From Phocoena phocoena (taxonomy: Eukaryota; Chordata; Mammalia; Artiodactyla; Phocoenidae), in assembly GCF_963924675.1 (NCBI RefSeq), contig NC_089239.1, forward strand, positions 5,321,001 to 5,385,000: a stretch of DNA of 64,000 bases. Reading direction: 5' to 3'. Shown here one piece after another: positions 1 through 10,105 of the stretch. The notes beneath the pieces are model-generated. The model saw nothing but the letters and a program-made list of their open reading frames with translations. It did not search any database and had not been told where the DNA came from. Position 1 is the stretch's first letter, and the number at the start of each line of letters is the position of its first letter. The position numbers and the translations under genes were made by a program.

Positions 1-43
1 TGATAAATTTGTGTTGAACTTTCTCACTATATAAAAAAAAGGG

Positions 44-235
44 GGCTTCCCTGGTGGCACAGTGGTTGAGAGTCCGCCTGCCGATGCAGGGGACACGGGT
101 TCGTGCCCCGGTCCGGGAAGATCCCACATGACACGGAGCGGCTGGGCTCGTGAGCCATGGCCCCGGAGCCTGTGCTCCACAACGGGAGAGGCCACAACAG
201 TGAGAGGCCCCCACACAGCAAAAAAAAAAAAAAAA
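44..235 (+). mobile_element. CHR-type tRNA-derived SINE
   Basis: Head-to-tail SINE starting GGCTTCCCTGGTGGCACAG with a tRNA-like A box (TGGCACAGTGGTTGAGAG) and B box (GGTTCGTGCCC), then the unique GC-rich tail region and a 16 base poly-A at 220-235. The copy lacks part of the usual GC-rich segment near 155-170. Translation of this family gives the recurring MVESPPADAGDTGS string, which is not a protein. Confidence 0.9.
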
Positions 236-2813
236 GGGATAATGAAGCCATGAGACTTATAGTCTTGCATGCCAAATTGCTTCTAATAGAAAAAATATAT
301 ATATATATACATACATATATAAACAAACATGGGAGTTTCTCAGATAAGATTTGGGATTGACTGAAGCTAGGTGGGTCCAGGAAATAATGCAGAGAATGGA
401 GCTAAGTCATTAGTACGCTCACAGTCCAAACAGTGCCTATCAGAGGAGTTCCCAACCTCTGCCCCGGCTGTGTGGGTTTCAGGACCATTACTCAGACTAA
501 CTGCACCATTGTCCCTAGGCAAAGACTCATGTGGCAAACAGATTTGGTGAGTTCCCCGTCTACAAGAGAAATGTTAGGTGTGTGACTGTCACCCTAACTC
601 TTACTGAAACAAGATTAACACTGTTTTCTCAAAAGAAAAATTTGTGGGTTTGCTGCATCTTAAAATCAAAGGCACTGTCTCTTCCATCCTGGTATCTTTC
701 ACTGTCCTCTCTGTTCTAATACTACGTTTGTATGGTTGGGTCCACCTGGTAGAATTGCGCCAGTAGCGTTCTCCCAGCAACTAGCTCTCAGATTTGTGCC
801 AAATCATGGCTATTATGATGTCAGTGTTACAAAGGTAAGTCCAGTGGTCTCTAAATTGGCTTAGTGAAGAGGAAGAAAGGAAAAAAAAATAGTTGCACTT
901 TGCTACCAGGAAAAGCCATAATGTTGATTTTCCTGTTTGAAGCAGTGCTGTTCATTGGTAAGGGTCTCAGGAAGGTGTGGGAATTAAATATAAAATCAAT
1001 ACCTTGTAAAGGCTTCGCCTTACACAGGAGATCTTAAACAAAGACCTACAAACATGGCTTTTTTTTAACATAATCTGGCCCATGTTGACCTCTCCTGGAT
1101 GTCCCTAGCTTGTCAGCACTCAACAGGGTTTCTCCTATCACCTGTCAGCCCCAACCCAGCCCATCCCATCTCACCGACTGCTGCCACTCTGAAGACTTCT
1201 GTTTCAATAGATTCCATCATTGAATTTCATACAAAGTTGGGTCCTTCTGCTTATATCCTTTTAGAACCCCGTGTTACTTTTCCTCCATAGCTCTTGTTAA
1301 ATACGACTATTTGATTAATATCTAGCAACTTCATAGGACTGGAAGTTCCACAAGGGGCAGACATCATACCTACTTTATTGGCCAGTCGATGCCCAGTGTC
1401 TAGATCAGTGAAGAATCTACCAGCTGTGGGATCAACATATAATTAGTGCATATATTTCTATGCCTATAGGTATTTGACTTGTCTTTTCAGGACCTCGGGT
1501 TTCTTTGTACGTTTGTTTGACTTTAATAACAAGTAGCATGGAACGGTGGAAAGATCACAGATTGTGGAATTAGACACACCTAGTTTAAATTGAGCTGTTA
1601 CATTTTATTCGTCTAGACTCAGATGAGAGAGGTACCAGTAACTGATGTTCAATTCTCATCCTCTTTGATCTTTCAATCGAGTGTTCACTTTTACTTGAAA
1701 GTGTCCCCTTGGCTTTGTGGTCTCACTGTCTTATATTCTCCTCCTAAATCTCTGAACACTTCCTAGGTTTTCTTTCCTTCTCCCCAGAGTTGCATTCTGT
1801 GTCTTCTTCACATTGGGCACCCTTTATACAGAGCACTCATTTTCCTCTTGTAGCTTTAGCAGTCCCAATCTGAATTTTTCAGCTGCCTCACTGATACCTT
1901 CATGAGAACACAATAGGAAAGTATTGTAGTTAACCCCAGAACCATGCTGTAGTGATGTTTGCCCATCACTTGCAATTCTGTATAGTTTGAAGCTTTAGGT
2001 AATATTTTAGTGAATCACTTATAGTTTATTCTTAATTGCTGTGGAAAATGTATTTTGCACAGTATTAGTTCAGGTTCACTTCCTTTGTAATAAGGACAAT
2101 TCCTGTGTGTGTAGTATATAATATACAGCTGCATCTATCATCTATTACAAAAAGAATCATCTAATATTTCACCGAATTACCTCAGAGACCACGGATCTCT
2201 TCTAATCCATCCATAGGACTCTCTGAGTGTAAATACTCTTCAATCAGATATTTCGACAACTTTTCAGGGCACTCAAACCTATAGCGAGGGAGATATGTAT
2301 TCTAAAAATAATTCCAATAGAAGCAGATATTAGGATAAGAAATATATTCTGGACATATTTCTGTGTTATGGAAGACATCCCCAAACTTACTAAAACCATC
2401 TGAAATGGAATAGCCTTCCTTGATGAGGAGAATAAAGGTTTGACTGATAATGATCCAGCAAATCAAACCTGCCATTCAGCAAGAGAAATGATTTTTCTGT
2501 GTCTTTGAATAACTTCTGATAAGTCAAGGCATTTTCTTTTGATAAAAAATGTATTAGTTACATTTTGAGCTTCACATTACGAGCTTTGGAGCGAGCCACA
2601 TATGCTTTTAAGTTACTCTGCAGCCCTAGAGAGCAAGAAAGACAAAAAATAATCAGGTCCTGGCTGTGGAAGGTACAATTGGACACCTTAGACATTGAGA
2701 CTTACTCTCCAAGGTACTTTTGCCCAACTACTTTCTCATGTCAGCTCTAAAATCAGTTGCTGCTTGGAGACACGTGGAGACCAGGTAAATAAGAAGATAA
2801 AAATTTTGCTATG
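236..2813. other. Intergenic, no gene seen
   Basis: A TA-rich run lies at 294-322. The stretch near 1330-1420 resembles the 3' end of an L2 element, but weakly. The rest is AT-rich unique or very old sequence. Short open frames here show no domain or codon pattern suggesting a gene. Confidence 0.6.
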
Positions 2814-3023
2814 AGGGCTTCCCTGGTGGCGCAGTGATTGAGAGTCCGCCTGCCGATGCAGGGGACGCAGGTTCGTGCCCCGGTCCGGGAAGATCCCACA
2901 TGCCGTGGAGCGTCTGGGCCCGTGAGCCATGGCCGCTGAGCCTGCGCGTCCGGAGCCTGTGCTCCGCAACGGGAGAGGCCACAACAGTGAGAGGCCCGCG
3001 TACCGGAAAAAAAAAAAAAAAAA
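2814..3023 (+). mobile_element. CHR-type SINE with target-site duplication
   Basis: Full-length ~200 bp SINE with A and B boxes and a poly-A tail at about 3007-3023. The bases TGCTATG occur just before the element and again right after the tail, consistent with a short target-site duplication from L1-driven insertion. Confidence 0.9.
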
Positions 3024-3712
3024 ATGCTATGGCTCTTCTAAATACCTACCCACCTAAAGTAATAAGACAACCGTATACTAGAAAAACAGCTGTCTTCAAA
3101 GTTAAAGCCAAACTTCTTTTCCTAAACAGAAAAAAGAAGGAATAGAGAAGAAAAGAGAGAAATACTGAAAACATTCTATACTTAATACTACCCGAAATCA
3201 GAAATCAGGTGTTCAACAGGCTTACATATCCAGAACTTAGAAGCAAAGCCTCTAGGTAACTATAAAGGATGATGGTGCCTCCAATGAGATTTAGCTATTT
3301 GACTTGTACACAAACCTTTCGGGAATTTATTCAAGCCCATTTACGGTTATTTTATGCCATACTAAATACATTTTCACATTTGAGAGCTAAGTCAGTATCA
3401 GTTTAAAATAAAGACATTAGAATAAAAAAATAGGCAGGCTTCGGTTTCTGCAATGATGTAACTCGTTTGAACCTATTCAACAGACAGAAGAAAAAAACTA
3501 AACAATCAGTAGTATCTCAAAGAATACAGAACATGTGATATTGGGGGAGGGACATGGAATCTTATCCAGCAAAATAGGTCCTGAGGAAACAATATATGAT
3601 AAACAGCAAAAAACCCTGCTGATCATAAGACACCAAGAAAAATTAAATTTAGAATCTTCTGTGAAAAAGAGTGCAATTTTTAATTTTTATTTAAAATGGA
3701 TACAATTTGGGA
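3024..3712. other. AT-rich intergenic sequence
   Basis: I recognise no element or gene. The open frame at 3535-3834 runs into the following SINE and is not credible as a protein. Confidence 0.5.
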
Positions 3713-3968
3713 CTTCCCTGGTGGTGCAGTGGTTAAGAATCCACCTGCCAATGCAAGGGACATGGGTTCCATCCCTGATCCGGGAAGATCACACATACCA
3801 TGGAGCGACTAAGCCCACGAGCCACAACTACTGAGCCCACACGCCACAACTACTGAAGCTGGTGCGCCTAGAGCCCGTGTCCGCAACAAGAGTAGCTCCC
3901 TCTCACTGCAACTAGAGAAAGCCTGCGCGCAGCAACAAAGACCCAACGCAGCCAAAAAATTAATTAAA
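3713..3968 (+). mobile_element. Older, longer CHR-type SINE
   Basis: SINE of about 256 bp with the longer body seen in older members: repeated units reading GAGCCACAACTACTGAG and a tail near CAGCCAAAAAATTAATT. The 14 base AAATGGATACAATT occurs just before the element (3697-3710) and just after the A-rich tail, a clean target-site duplication. Confidence 0.9.
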
Positions 3969-4515
3969 AAAAAATGGATACAATTCAAGGTTTGGTGTTC
4001 AAATAAGTCTTCAGCAGTTCATAATTTTTCCTGTGCTATTTACTTACTCTCATTCCCAAGCCCATTCTTTGTCCTCTGCATGTGATGCTAGGGCTTGCCA
4101 TTTTGCTTCTGATGAGCATCTGACAATGAGAGGCAGTGGGAGACAGAACGGAAGAAGGAAGGAAGAAGGCACTTCCTCCTGCTTTCCAGCAACCTTTAGC
4201 TCTTCTCAAGCAGCAACAGACAGTTGGTGCCAGCCTATCAACGCTCTTAGCACTCCCGACACCTGCCTCTGCCGAGTTCTTCCTCAATAACCAATTCGCA
4301 AAAGAGTGAGCACAATTAGAAGGCTGCTGTTTTGTACCACTACATTTTGGGATAACTTCCTGTGCAGCAATAGTAACCAGAACATCAGACTTTTAAAATT
4401 TGTCCTCCACAGGAGGTGCTCAAGTAATATTTTATTGAGTAAAAGAATAAATGCTGAGAAACTAGATGGCAGAAGGTGGTGGCAGTATACCAATGGTATC
4501 CTCCATTTAGTCCCT

Positions 4516-4609
4516 AAGTTGGCATTACATTGGTCCTAGAATGAACAAACTATCCCAGAAACAGTTCAGAAAGCAAATTCCACTACACAAAGTGAGTAGG
4601 TTGTTTTCC
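4516..4609 (+). repeat. Left arm of a ~95 bp inverted repeat
   Basis: Reading from AAGTTGGCATTACATTGG to GTGAGTAGGTTGTTTTCCT, this stretch matches the reverse complement of 5936-6031 at roughly nine bases in ten by eye. It is single-copy-looking sequence here, not a repeat I recognise. The right arm sits between two L1 fragments that face opposite ways. Confidence 0.85.
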
Positions 4610-4865
4610 TTTTCTTTTTAATGAAGAGGAAGGTATTTTTCTTACCTTACAATTGAGGAGGCCTACTTGTGAAATATTGAACAGGAATGCCCACATTTCC
4701 CATACTGCCACCTTAAATTCCCTTTTATTCTCATCCTTTCCTGAGACTGGACTCGATTTTCACGGTATTTGAAGAATTTCTAGGAGTTGGTGTTAATGAA
4801 GTGCTTATACTACCTCATCATCCTAGAATTTAATTGATTGGCATCAACATTCCAGATGAAACTCA

Positions 4866-5394
4866 GATTTTAAATATTTACATGAATGACAGTAGCAAGG
4901 GGCACACCTAGCACCCAGATCTTGGTTTCTAATATCATTCTCCAGTCAAATAAACCAAGGCTCCCTGGAGAAATGGCTGATTGTTGGATTAGGAGCCTGG
5001 GTCATCTTATAGTTCCAGAAAGTAAAAAACTGCTCAAAATTTAAAAAGCCCAAACTGATGGGGGTATGTTGAAGGAACATGGGCACCAAAGAAAAGAAGT
5101 CCCAATAGTCAAAGCTAGAAAAATTTGAGCAACAGAATAAATAAAGTAGTATTGGATGATAAGCCAAAGTATAAAATTAGTATCCATTAATCCATATTTA
5201 TACAAATAAATGATTGAATAAATAAATAAATGGAGAGAATAGATAAATTCCTCAGGCAGAAAAATTCCAAATAATGTATACACACACTCCACTTTTAAGG
5301 AAATGTACTATAGCTTCCCACTCCTTAAGTGTGGGCTTCACAGAGCAATTTCTTTCCAAGGAGTACAGTATAGAAAAAGACAGGGGAAAAGGAA
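4866..5394 (+). mobile_element. Old L1M-type 3' UTR, first part
   Basis: The run through ATCCATATTTATACAAATAA, the AAATAAATAAATGGAGAG stretch, and TTAAGTGTGGGCTTCACAG to GAGTACAGTATAG resembles the 3' untranslated region of an old mammalian L1M element. The matching 3' terminus reappears at 6656-6835, so 5395-6650 appears to be inserted into it or to replace its middle. The family call is from memory and the start is uncertain. Confidence 0.5.
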
Positions 5395-5935
5395 TAACTT
5401 GACATTGATGAAAGATATCAAGGAAGAAACAAATAAATGGAAAAATAGCCTATGCTCATGGATTGAAAGAATTAATACCGTTAAAATGTCAATACTACCA
5501 GAAGCCATCTGTAGATTCAGTGCAATCACTATCAATATTCCAATGGCATTATTTAACAGAAATAGAAAAAAGTACTCCTAAGATATATATGGGACCCCAA
5601 AAGACCCTGAGCAGCCAAAGAAATCCTGAGAAAGAAGAACAAAGGAGGAGGCATCACATTTCCTGATTTCAAGCTATACTATAAAGCTAACTTAATTAAA
5701 ACAGTGTGGTACTGGCATAAAAACAGACAAATAGACCAATAGAACAGAACTGAGAGCCTGTAAATAAACCCAAGTATATACAGTCAACTAATATTTGACG
5801 AGAGAGCCAAGAATACTCGGTGGAGAAATGACAGTCCCTTTAATAAATGGTGCTGGGAAAATTGGATATCCACATGTAAGAGAATGAAACTTAAAATCTA
5901 TCTTACACTACTCACAAAAATTAACTTAAATGAGC
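5395..5935 (+). mobile_element. L1 ORF2 fragment, sense
   Basis: Conceptual translation with frame shifts gives L1 ORF2 landmarks in order: WKNSLCSWIERINTVKMSIL, then a [17 protein letters not shown] stretch, FNKWCWENWIS, and KRMKLKIYLT. It is only the part of ORF2 downstream of the reverse transcriptase. It is interrupted by stops (for example TAA at 5579) and is dead. It ends abruptly next to the inverted-repeat arm. Confidence 0.85.
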
Positions 5936-6031
5936 TGAAGGAAAAAACCTACTTACTTTGTATAGTGGAACTTGCTTTCTGAACTGTTTCTGGATTGTTT
6001 ATTCATTCTAGGGCCAATGTAATGCAAACTT
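5936..6031 (-). repeat. Right arm of the ~95 bp inverted repeat
   Basis: Reverse-complement copy of 4516-4609. It occupies exactly the gap between the sense L1 fragment ending near 5935 and the antisense L1 fragment starting near 6033. I count about ten differences between the arms. Confidence 0.85.
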
Positions 6032-6032
6032 T

Positions 6033-6650
6033 CTTTTCAAGTTAGTGTTTTTGGATATATTCCCAGAAGTGAAATTGCTGAATCATACAGTAGTTCTATT
6101 TTTAATTTGTTGAGGAACATCCATGCTGTTTTCCATAGTAGCTGCACCAATTTACATTCCCAACAGTGCGCAAGTGTTCCCTTTTCTCCACATCCACTCC
6201 AGCATTTGTTATCTCTTGTCTTTTTGATGACAGCTGTGCTCATAGTCATGAGGTGGTATCTTATTGTGGTTTTAATTTGTATTTTCCTAATAACTAGTGA
6301 TGTTGAGCATCCTTTCATCTACCTATTAGTCTTTTGTATATCTTCTTTGGAAAAAATGTCTATTGAAGTCCTTTGCTTATTTTTTAATTAGGTTATTTGG
6401 GTTTTTGTTTTTGCTACTGAGTTGTATGAGATCTTTATATGTTATGGATATTAACCCCTTATCAGATATACGGTTTGCAAATATTTTTTCCCATTCTGTA
6501 ATTTGTCTTTTCACATTGTCAATGTCTTCTTTAGCTGTGCAAATGCTTTTTTGAGTTTGATACGGTACCACTTGTTTATTTTTTATTTGTTGCTTCTGCT
6601 TCAGGTGTAATCTCCAAAAAATTGTTACTAAGGCCCACGTCAAGGAGCTT
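6033..6650 (-). mobile_element. L1 ORF2 fragment, antisense
   Basis: On the minus strand the translation carries L1 ORF2 landmarks: [20 protein letters not shown], then [38 protein letters not shown] and [16 protein letters not shown]. This continues the ORF2 order roughly where the sense fragment at 5395-5935 stops. It lacks the ORF2 end, 3' UTR and poly-A. Stops and frameshifts show it is inactive. Confidence 0.85.
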
Positions 6651-6655
6651 TTTCC

Positions 6656-6835
6656 CTTTAATTAATAATAATGTATTAATATTGGTTCATTAATTGTGAC
6701 AAATGTACCATACTAATAAAATATTATAATCAAAATGGAAAACAGGTTGGAGTCTATGGGATCTGTCTGTACTACCACCACAATAATTTTGTACCTCTAA
6801 AACCATTTTAAAATAAAAAGTTTATTTAAAAAAAT
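6656..6835 (+). mobile_element. Old L1M-type 3' terminus
   Basis: TTAATAATAATGTATTAATATTGGTTCATTAATTG-like sequence running to AAAATAAAAAGTTTATTTAAAA is the characteristic 3' end of an old L1M subfamily as I remember it. It is the continuation of the L1M piece at 4866-5394, on the other side of the inserted L1 fragments. Confidence 0.6.
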
Positions 6836-8582
6836 GTTCACATGTGCTGAGCTTTGTCAGCATAAAAAAAATATTGACAAAACTCAATAAAGTAACTTCA
6901 CCATGTGTACAACTGCCCTGTTGACTGTTGTCTCAATGACCAGGCTTACAGGTTAAAAGCCTATACAAGTGTCCACTCATAAAGGGCAACATTAAAATCC
7001 TGCCGAGTTTGCTGATTAATAGTCTGGGTGCTGCCATAGCCAGGCTGTTCCAAGTACTTAGAAAAAGGAGCTTAGTCATCTGCCTACTCTCTCCTTTATT
7101 AGGTTTAATTTATGGACTGTGAGTTTCACTGGAGCGGAATCTTGAGCACAACAGCAAATTGTTGAACAGAAAAGGGACGGCATGGAGGCTGAGGCCCACG
7201 CTTCTCAGAAACAAAGGGGAGATACAATTGTTGAAAGACAATAAGGGCTCCACATTGTAGAGATGGTCCCAGAACAGAATAACTACACCTAACTTTGTCC
7301 CCACCCCTTCCCACTTAGCCCGGCCCAAAGAGTCACTTTGAAGGTCCTAGATTTTCACTGTTGCCTTAAATTTTGTGAAACAAATAAAATAGCACTTAAA
7401 AAAAAAGGTTAACGCAGCAACATATCTTAATTGTATTCATACATTTGCAAGAATTTAAATAATTTTTCATCTGTAATATTTAAAATAAACTCCTAAAAAT
7501 ATGTGGTACTAACAGGAAAAGTCTAGGCACCCTTCCAGAAGTGACCTTGAAGACCATCTTTGTACCACCTGGGCCACATGTCTCTATTAGAGGACAGGAA
7601 AAATAAATCAAGACCTAATAACTGAGGAGGGGTGAAAGCCATCATTCAGGGTGTTGCATTCATCGTGGAGCTCTGTGGCTTTCCACTGGCTTCAGGTCAA
7701 TTTGTTTTAAGAGCAGGGTCCTGTGAATCCAACTGAACGATCAGTTTATTCAACCATTGTATTTCATAAATTTCATAAATTATTTAACTGTCGAAGTGTC
7801 TTTCAAAGTTCTCTTTTCAGTTTCAACCCTTACCCCTGCTCCTCCTACCTTTTCCGGCAACCCTGCCCCTGCATTTTCTTCTACTCCAGCCTGTTAATTT
7901 TTTACGAACGTAGTTGGCCTTTCCTTTAATCACTGGCACAGAAAGAGTCATGGCATAGTGCCAGACCCTGTAGGAGTGTAAAATTTCTCATAACGTCTCG
8001 GGCTAAAGTAAGTACAGAATCAAGACCCAAATCTACAAAAATAAAGAGACTAAAAATCGTAAGAGGAAAGGCTCTCCATCGACATATAAAATGGCAAGAA
8101 TAGGAACAAGAAAAGATGTAGGTGCAAGGGCTGAATAGGGGCTGAAACAATATCAAAACTTTGAAATATCCTCACTACTTGGCAAATAGGATTTTAAAAA
8201 AACCTGATCTATTGGCAAAATGGCTTTCTGCAAATTGACCAATTCTCTTTTGACAGTACTATACGGCCTCATCATCAAACCAAATTGGACTCCTCTTGGC
8301 TTTACCAAGGACACATAAGAAATTAATTGAGAAATAAATGTTCAAACAGCCATGCACATAATCCCATTTCTGGTTTTCCTTTCCACCTTACTGTGTGCCT
8401 TGAGTAAAAGCCCAGAGCTGGCTGAATTTCAACATTTCTATTGATTTAAGAAAAGGGAGAAGAAGGAGAAAGAAACTTCTTTCATATTCCTAACTTCTGA
8501 ATAAAATCACCTGACATATAATTTGTGCCTGCTTTTGTTCCTTGAAATGAACCCACTGTGACACCAGAAACCTCTTGAAAAG
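6836..8582. other. Intergenic, nothing recognised
   Basis: Largely AT-rich sequence without a recognisable element, tRNA or exon. Open frames of 60 to 76 codons at 7110-8156 have no supporting features. Confidence 0.5.
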
Positions 8583-9206
8583 AATAATAGGACTTATTAG
8601 TTGTCTATTTTATATGCAGTAGTGTGTATATGTCAATCCCAATCTCCCAATTTCTCCCACCCCTCTAAACCCCAGTAACCATAAGTTTGGTTTTCTACAT
8701 CTGTAACTCTACTTCTGTTTTGTAAATAAGTTCATTTGTACTCTTTTTTTTATATTCCACATATAAGCAATATCATATGATATTTGTCTTTCTCTGTTTG
8801 ACTTACTTCACTCAGTATGACAATCTCTAGGTCCATCCATGTTGCTGCAAATTATTTTGTTCTTTTTTATGGCTGAGGAATATTCCATTGTATATATGTA
8901 CCACATCTTCTTTATCCATTCCTCTGCTGATGGGCATTTAGGTTGTTTCCATGTCCTGCCTATTTTCCATGTAAATAGTGCTGCAATGAACATTGGGGTG
9001 CATGTATCTTTTCGAATTATGGAGAAAACTAATAAGGACCTACTGTAGGGAACTCTACTACTCAATAATGGCCTATATGGGAAAAGAATCTAAAAAAAGA
9101 GTGGGTATATGTGTATGTATAACTGATTCACTTTACTGTACGTCTGAAACTAACACGACATTGTAAATCAACTATACTCCAATAAAAATTAAAAAGAAAA
9201 AAAGGA
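8583..9206 (+). mobile_element. Twin-primed (5'-inverted) L1 3' end
   Basis: 8590-9021 is antisense L1. On the minus strand it encodes the ORF2 C-terminus (SAEEWIKKMWYIYTMEYSSA) followed by 3' UTR. From about 9023 the sequence switches to sense L1 3' UTR (ACTAATAAGGACCTACTG) and ends in CAATAAAAATTAAAAAG plus poly-A near 9206. The L1 coordinate where the inverted part begins equals the one where the sense part begins, with both sharing ACTAATAAG. AAAGAATAATAGG before and AAAGGAATAGTGG after may be an aged target-site duplication. Confidence 0.85.
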
Positions 9207-9263
9207 ATAGTGGGATTCTCCAGTTATAAAATCATTTAGGAACTGGTAAAGACAGTGGAAGAG

Positions 9264-9383
9264 GGGACTTCCCTGGCGGTCCAGTGGTTAAGACTCCTCA
9301 CTACTTTCACTGCAGGGGGTATGAGTTCGATTCCTGGTCAGGGAACTAAGATCCCATATGCCACGTGGCCAAAAAAAAAAAAA
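9264..9383 (+). mobile_element. Short tRNA-type SINE with target-site duplication
   Basis: A ~120 bp SINE with A box (TGGCGGTCCAGTGGTTAAG) and B box (GAGTTCGATTCCTG), ending GCCACGTGGCC plus poly-A. AAAGACAGTGGA lies before and after the element, an obvious target-site duplication of 12 bases. It is the short, tRNA-only form compared with the ~200 bp copies. Confidence 0.9.
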
Positions 9384-9699
9384 AGACAGTGGAGGAGAGT
9401 ACGCTAGGAATTTAAGGCAGCACAACCCCCAACGTTTTATAGGCTAAATTCCCACATCCTTAGAATAATAATATGAAGTCATGAATAATAGAGTCTTGTT
9501 CTACCCAGCAATCTGTTGGAAGGAAGAAAAGACTGGAAGGAGGGAGAGAGAGAGGAAAAAAGAGGACATGGAAGGACGTTGTGTTACATTCTTGATACGG
9601 CCACCAGGGAGCCCAGCGTTGTGGCCACGACAAGATAAACATTTTCCCACTTTTTTCACACTAGTCACCCCCAGGAACAACCTCGTCACTGTTCCCTGA

Positions 9700-10105
9700 G
9701 CACACTGTCATTAATCGGACCTCTCACCCGTGATTACCTTTACATTCTGACTTTCTGAATCCTATCTATTTTCAGGGTCCAGTGGAATGGTCCCTTTTCC
9801 AAGCCTTTCCCAGCCATCCTGCTATCTTACCTTACCACCCTGGTATCTTCACCCCTGCCATAAATTGACAGTGAGTTTAGGAAAGAAACTCATCTGAATT
9901 TTGACCCTTTTTAGTTTGTATAACTTACTTAGAAATGAAGGAGCAACAAATGCCCTGGACATGATTATTTCCTGTGTGTATTGTCTAAGAGGTCACTAAA
10001 GTACAAGACTTTTTCCTTTCAGCAGTGCTGGACCCATTGCAGGGGCTCTGTGAACACCTGCTGGGTGAACATACAGATTAATGAATAAATGAACAAGTGA
10101 ATGGG
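9700..10105 (+). repeat. L2-like fragment
   Basis: A pyrimidine-rich stretch (TTTTCCAAGCCTTTCCCAGC), followed by GGGCTCTGTGAACACCTGCT and ending AATGAATAAATGAAC, follows the pattern of an L2 3' end. It is highly diverged, so the limits are loose. Confidence 0.4.

Noticed and set aside
62..253. A recurring ~60-100 residue 'protein' (MVESPPADAGDTGSCPGPGRS and reverse-frame versions) at many places
   Set aside because: It is the translation of the CHR-type SINE in its various frames; every copy ends in a poly-Lys run from the A tail or starts with poly-Phe from the T tail.
5200..5235. AATAAATAAATAAATGG run as a poly-A signal of an unknown gene
   Set aside because: It is part of an old L1M 3' UTR.
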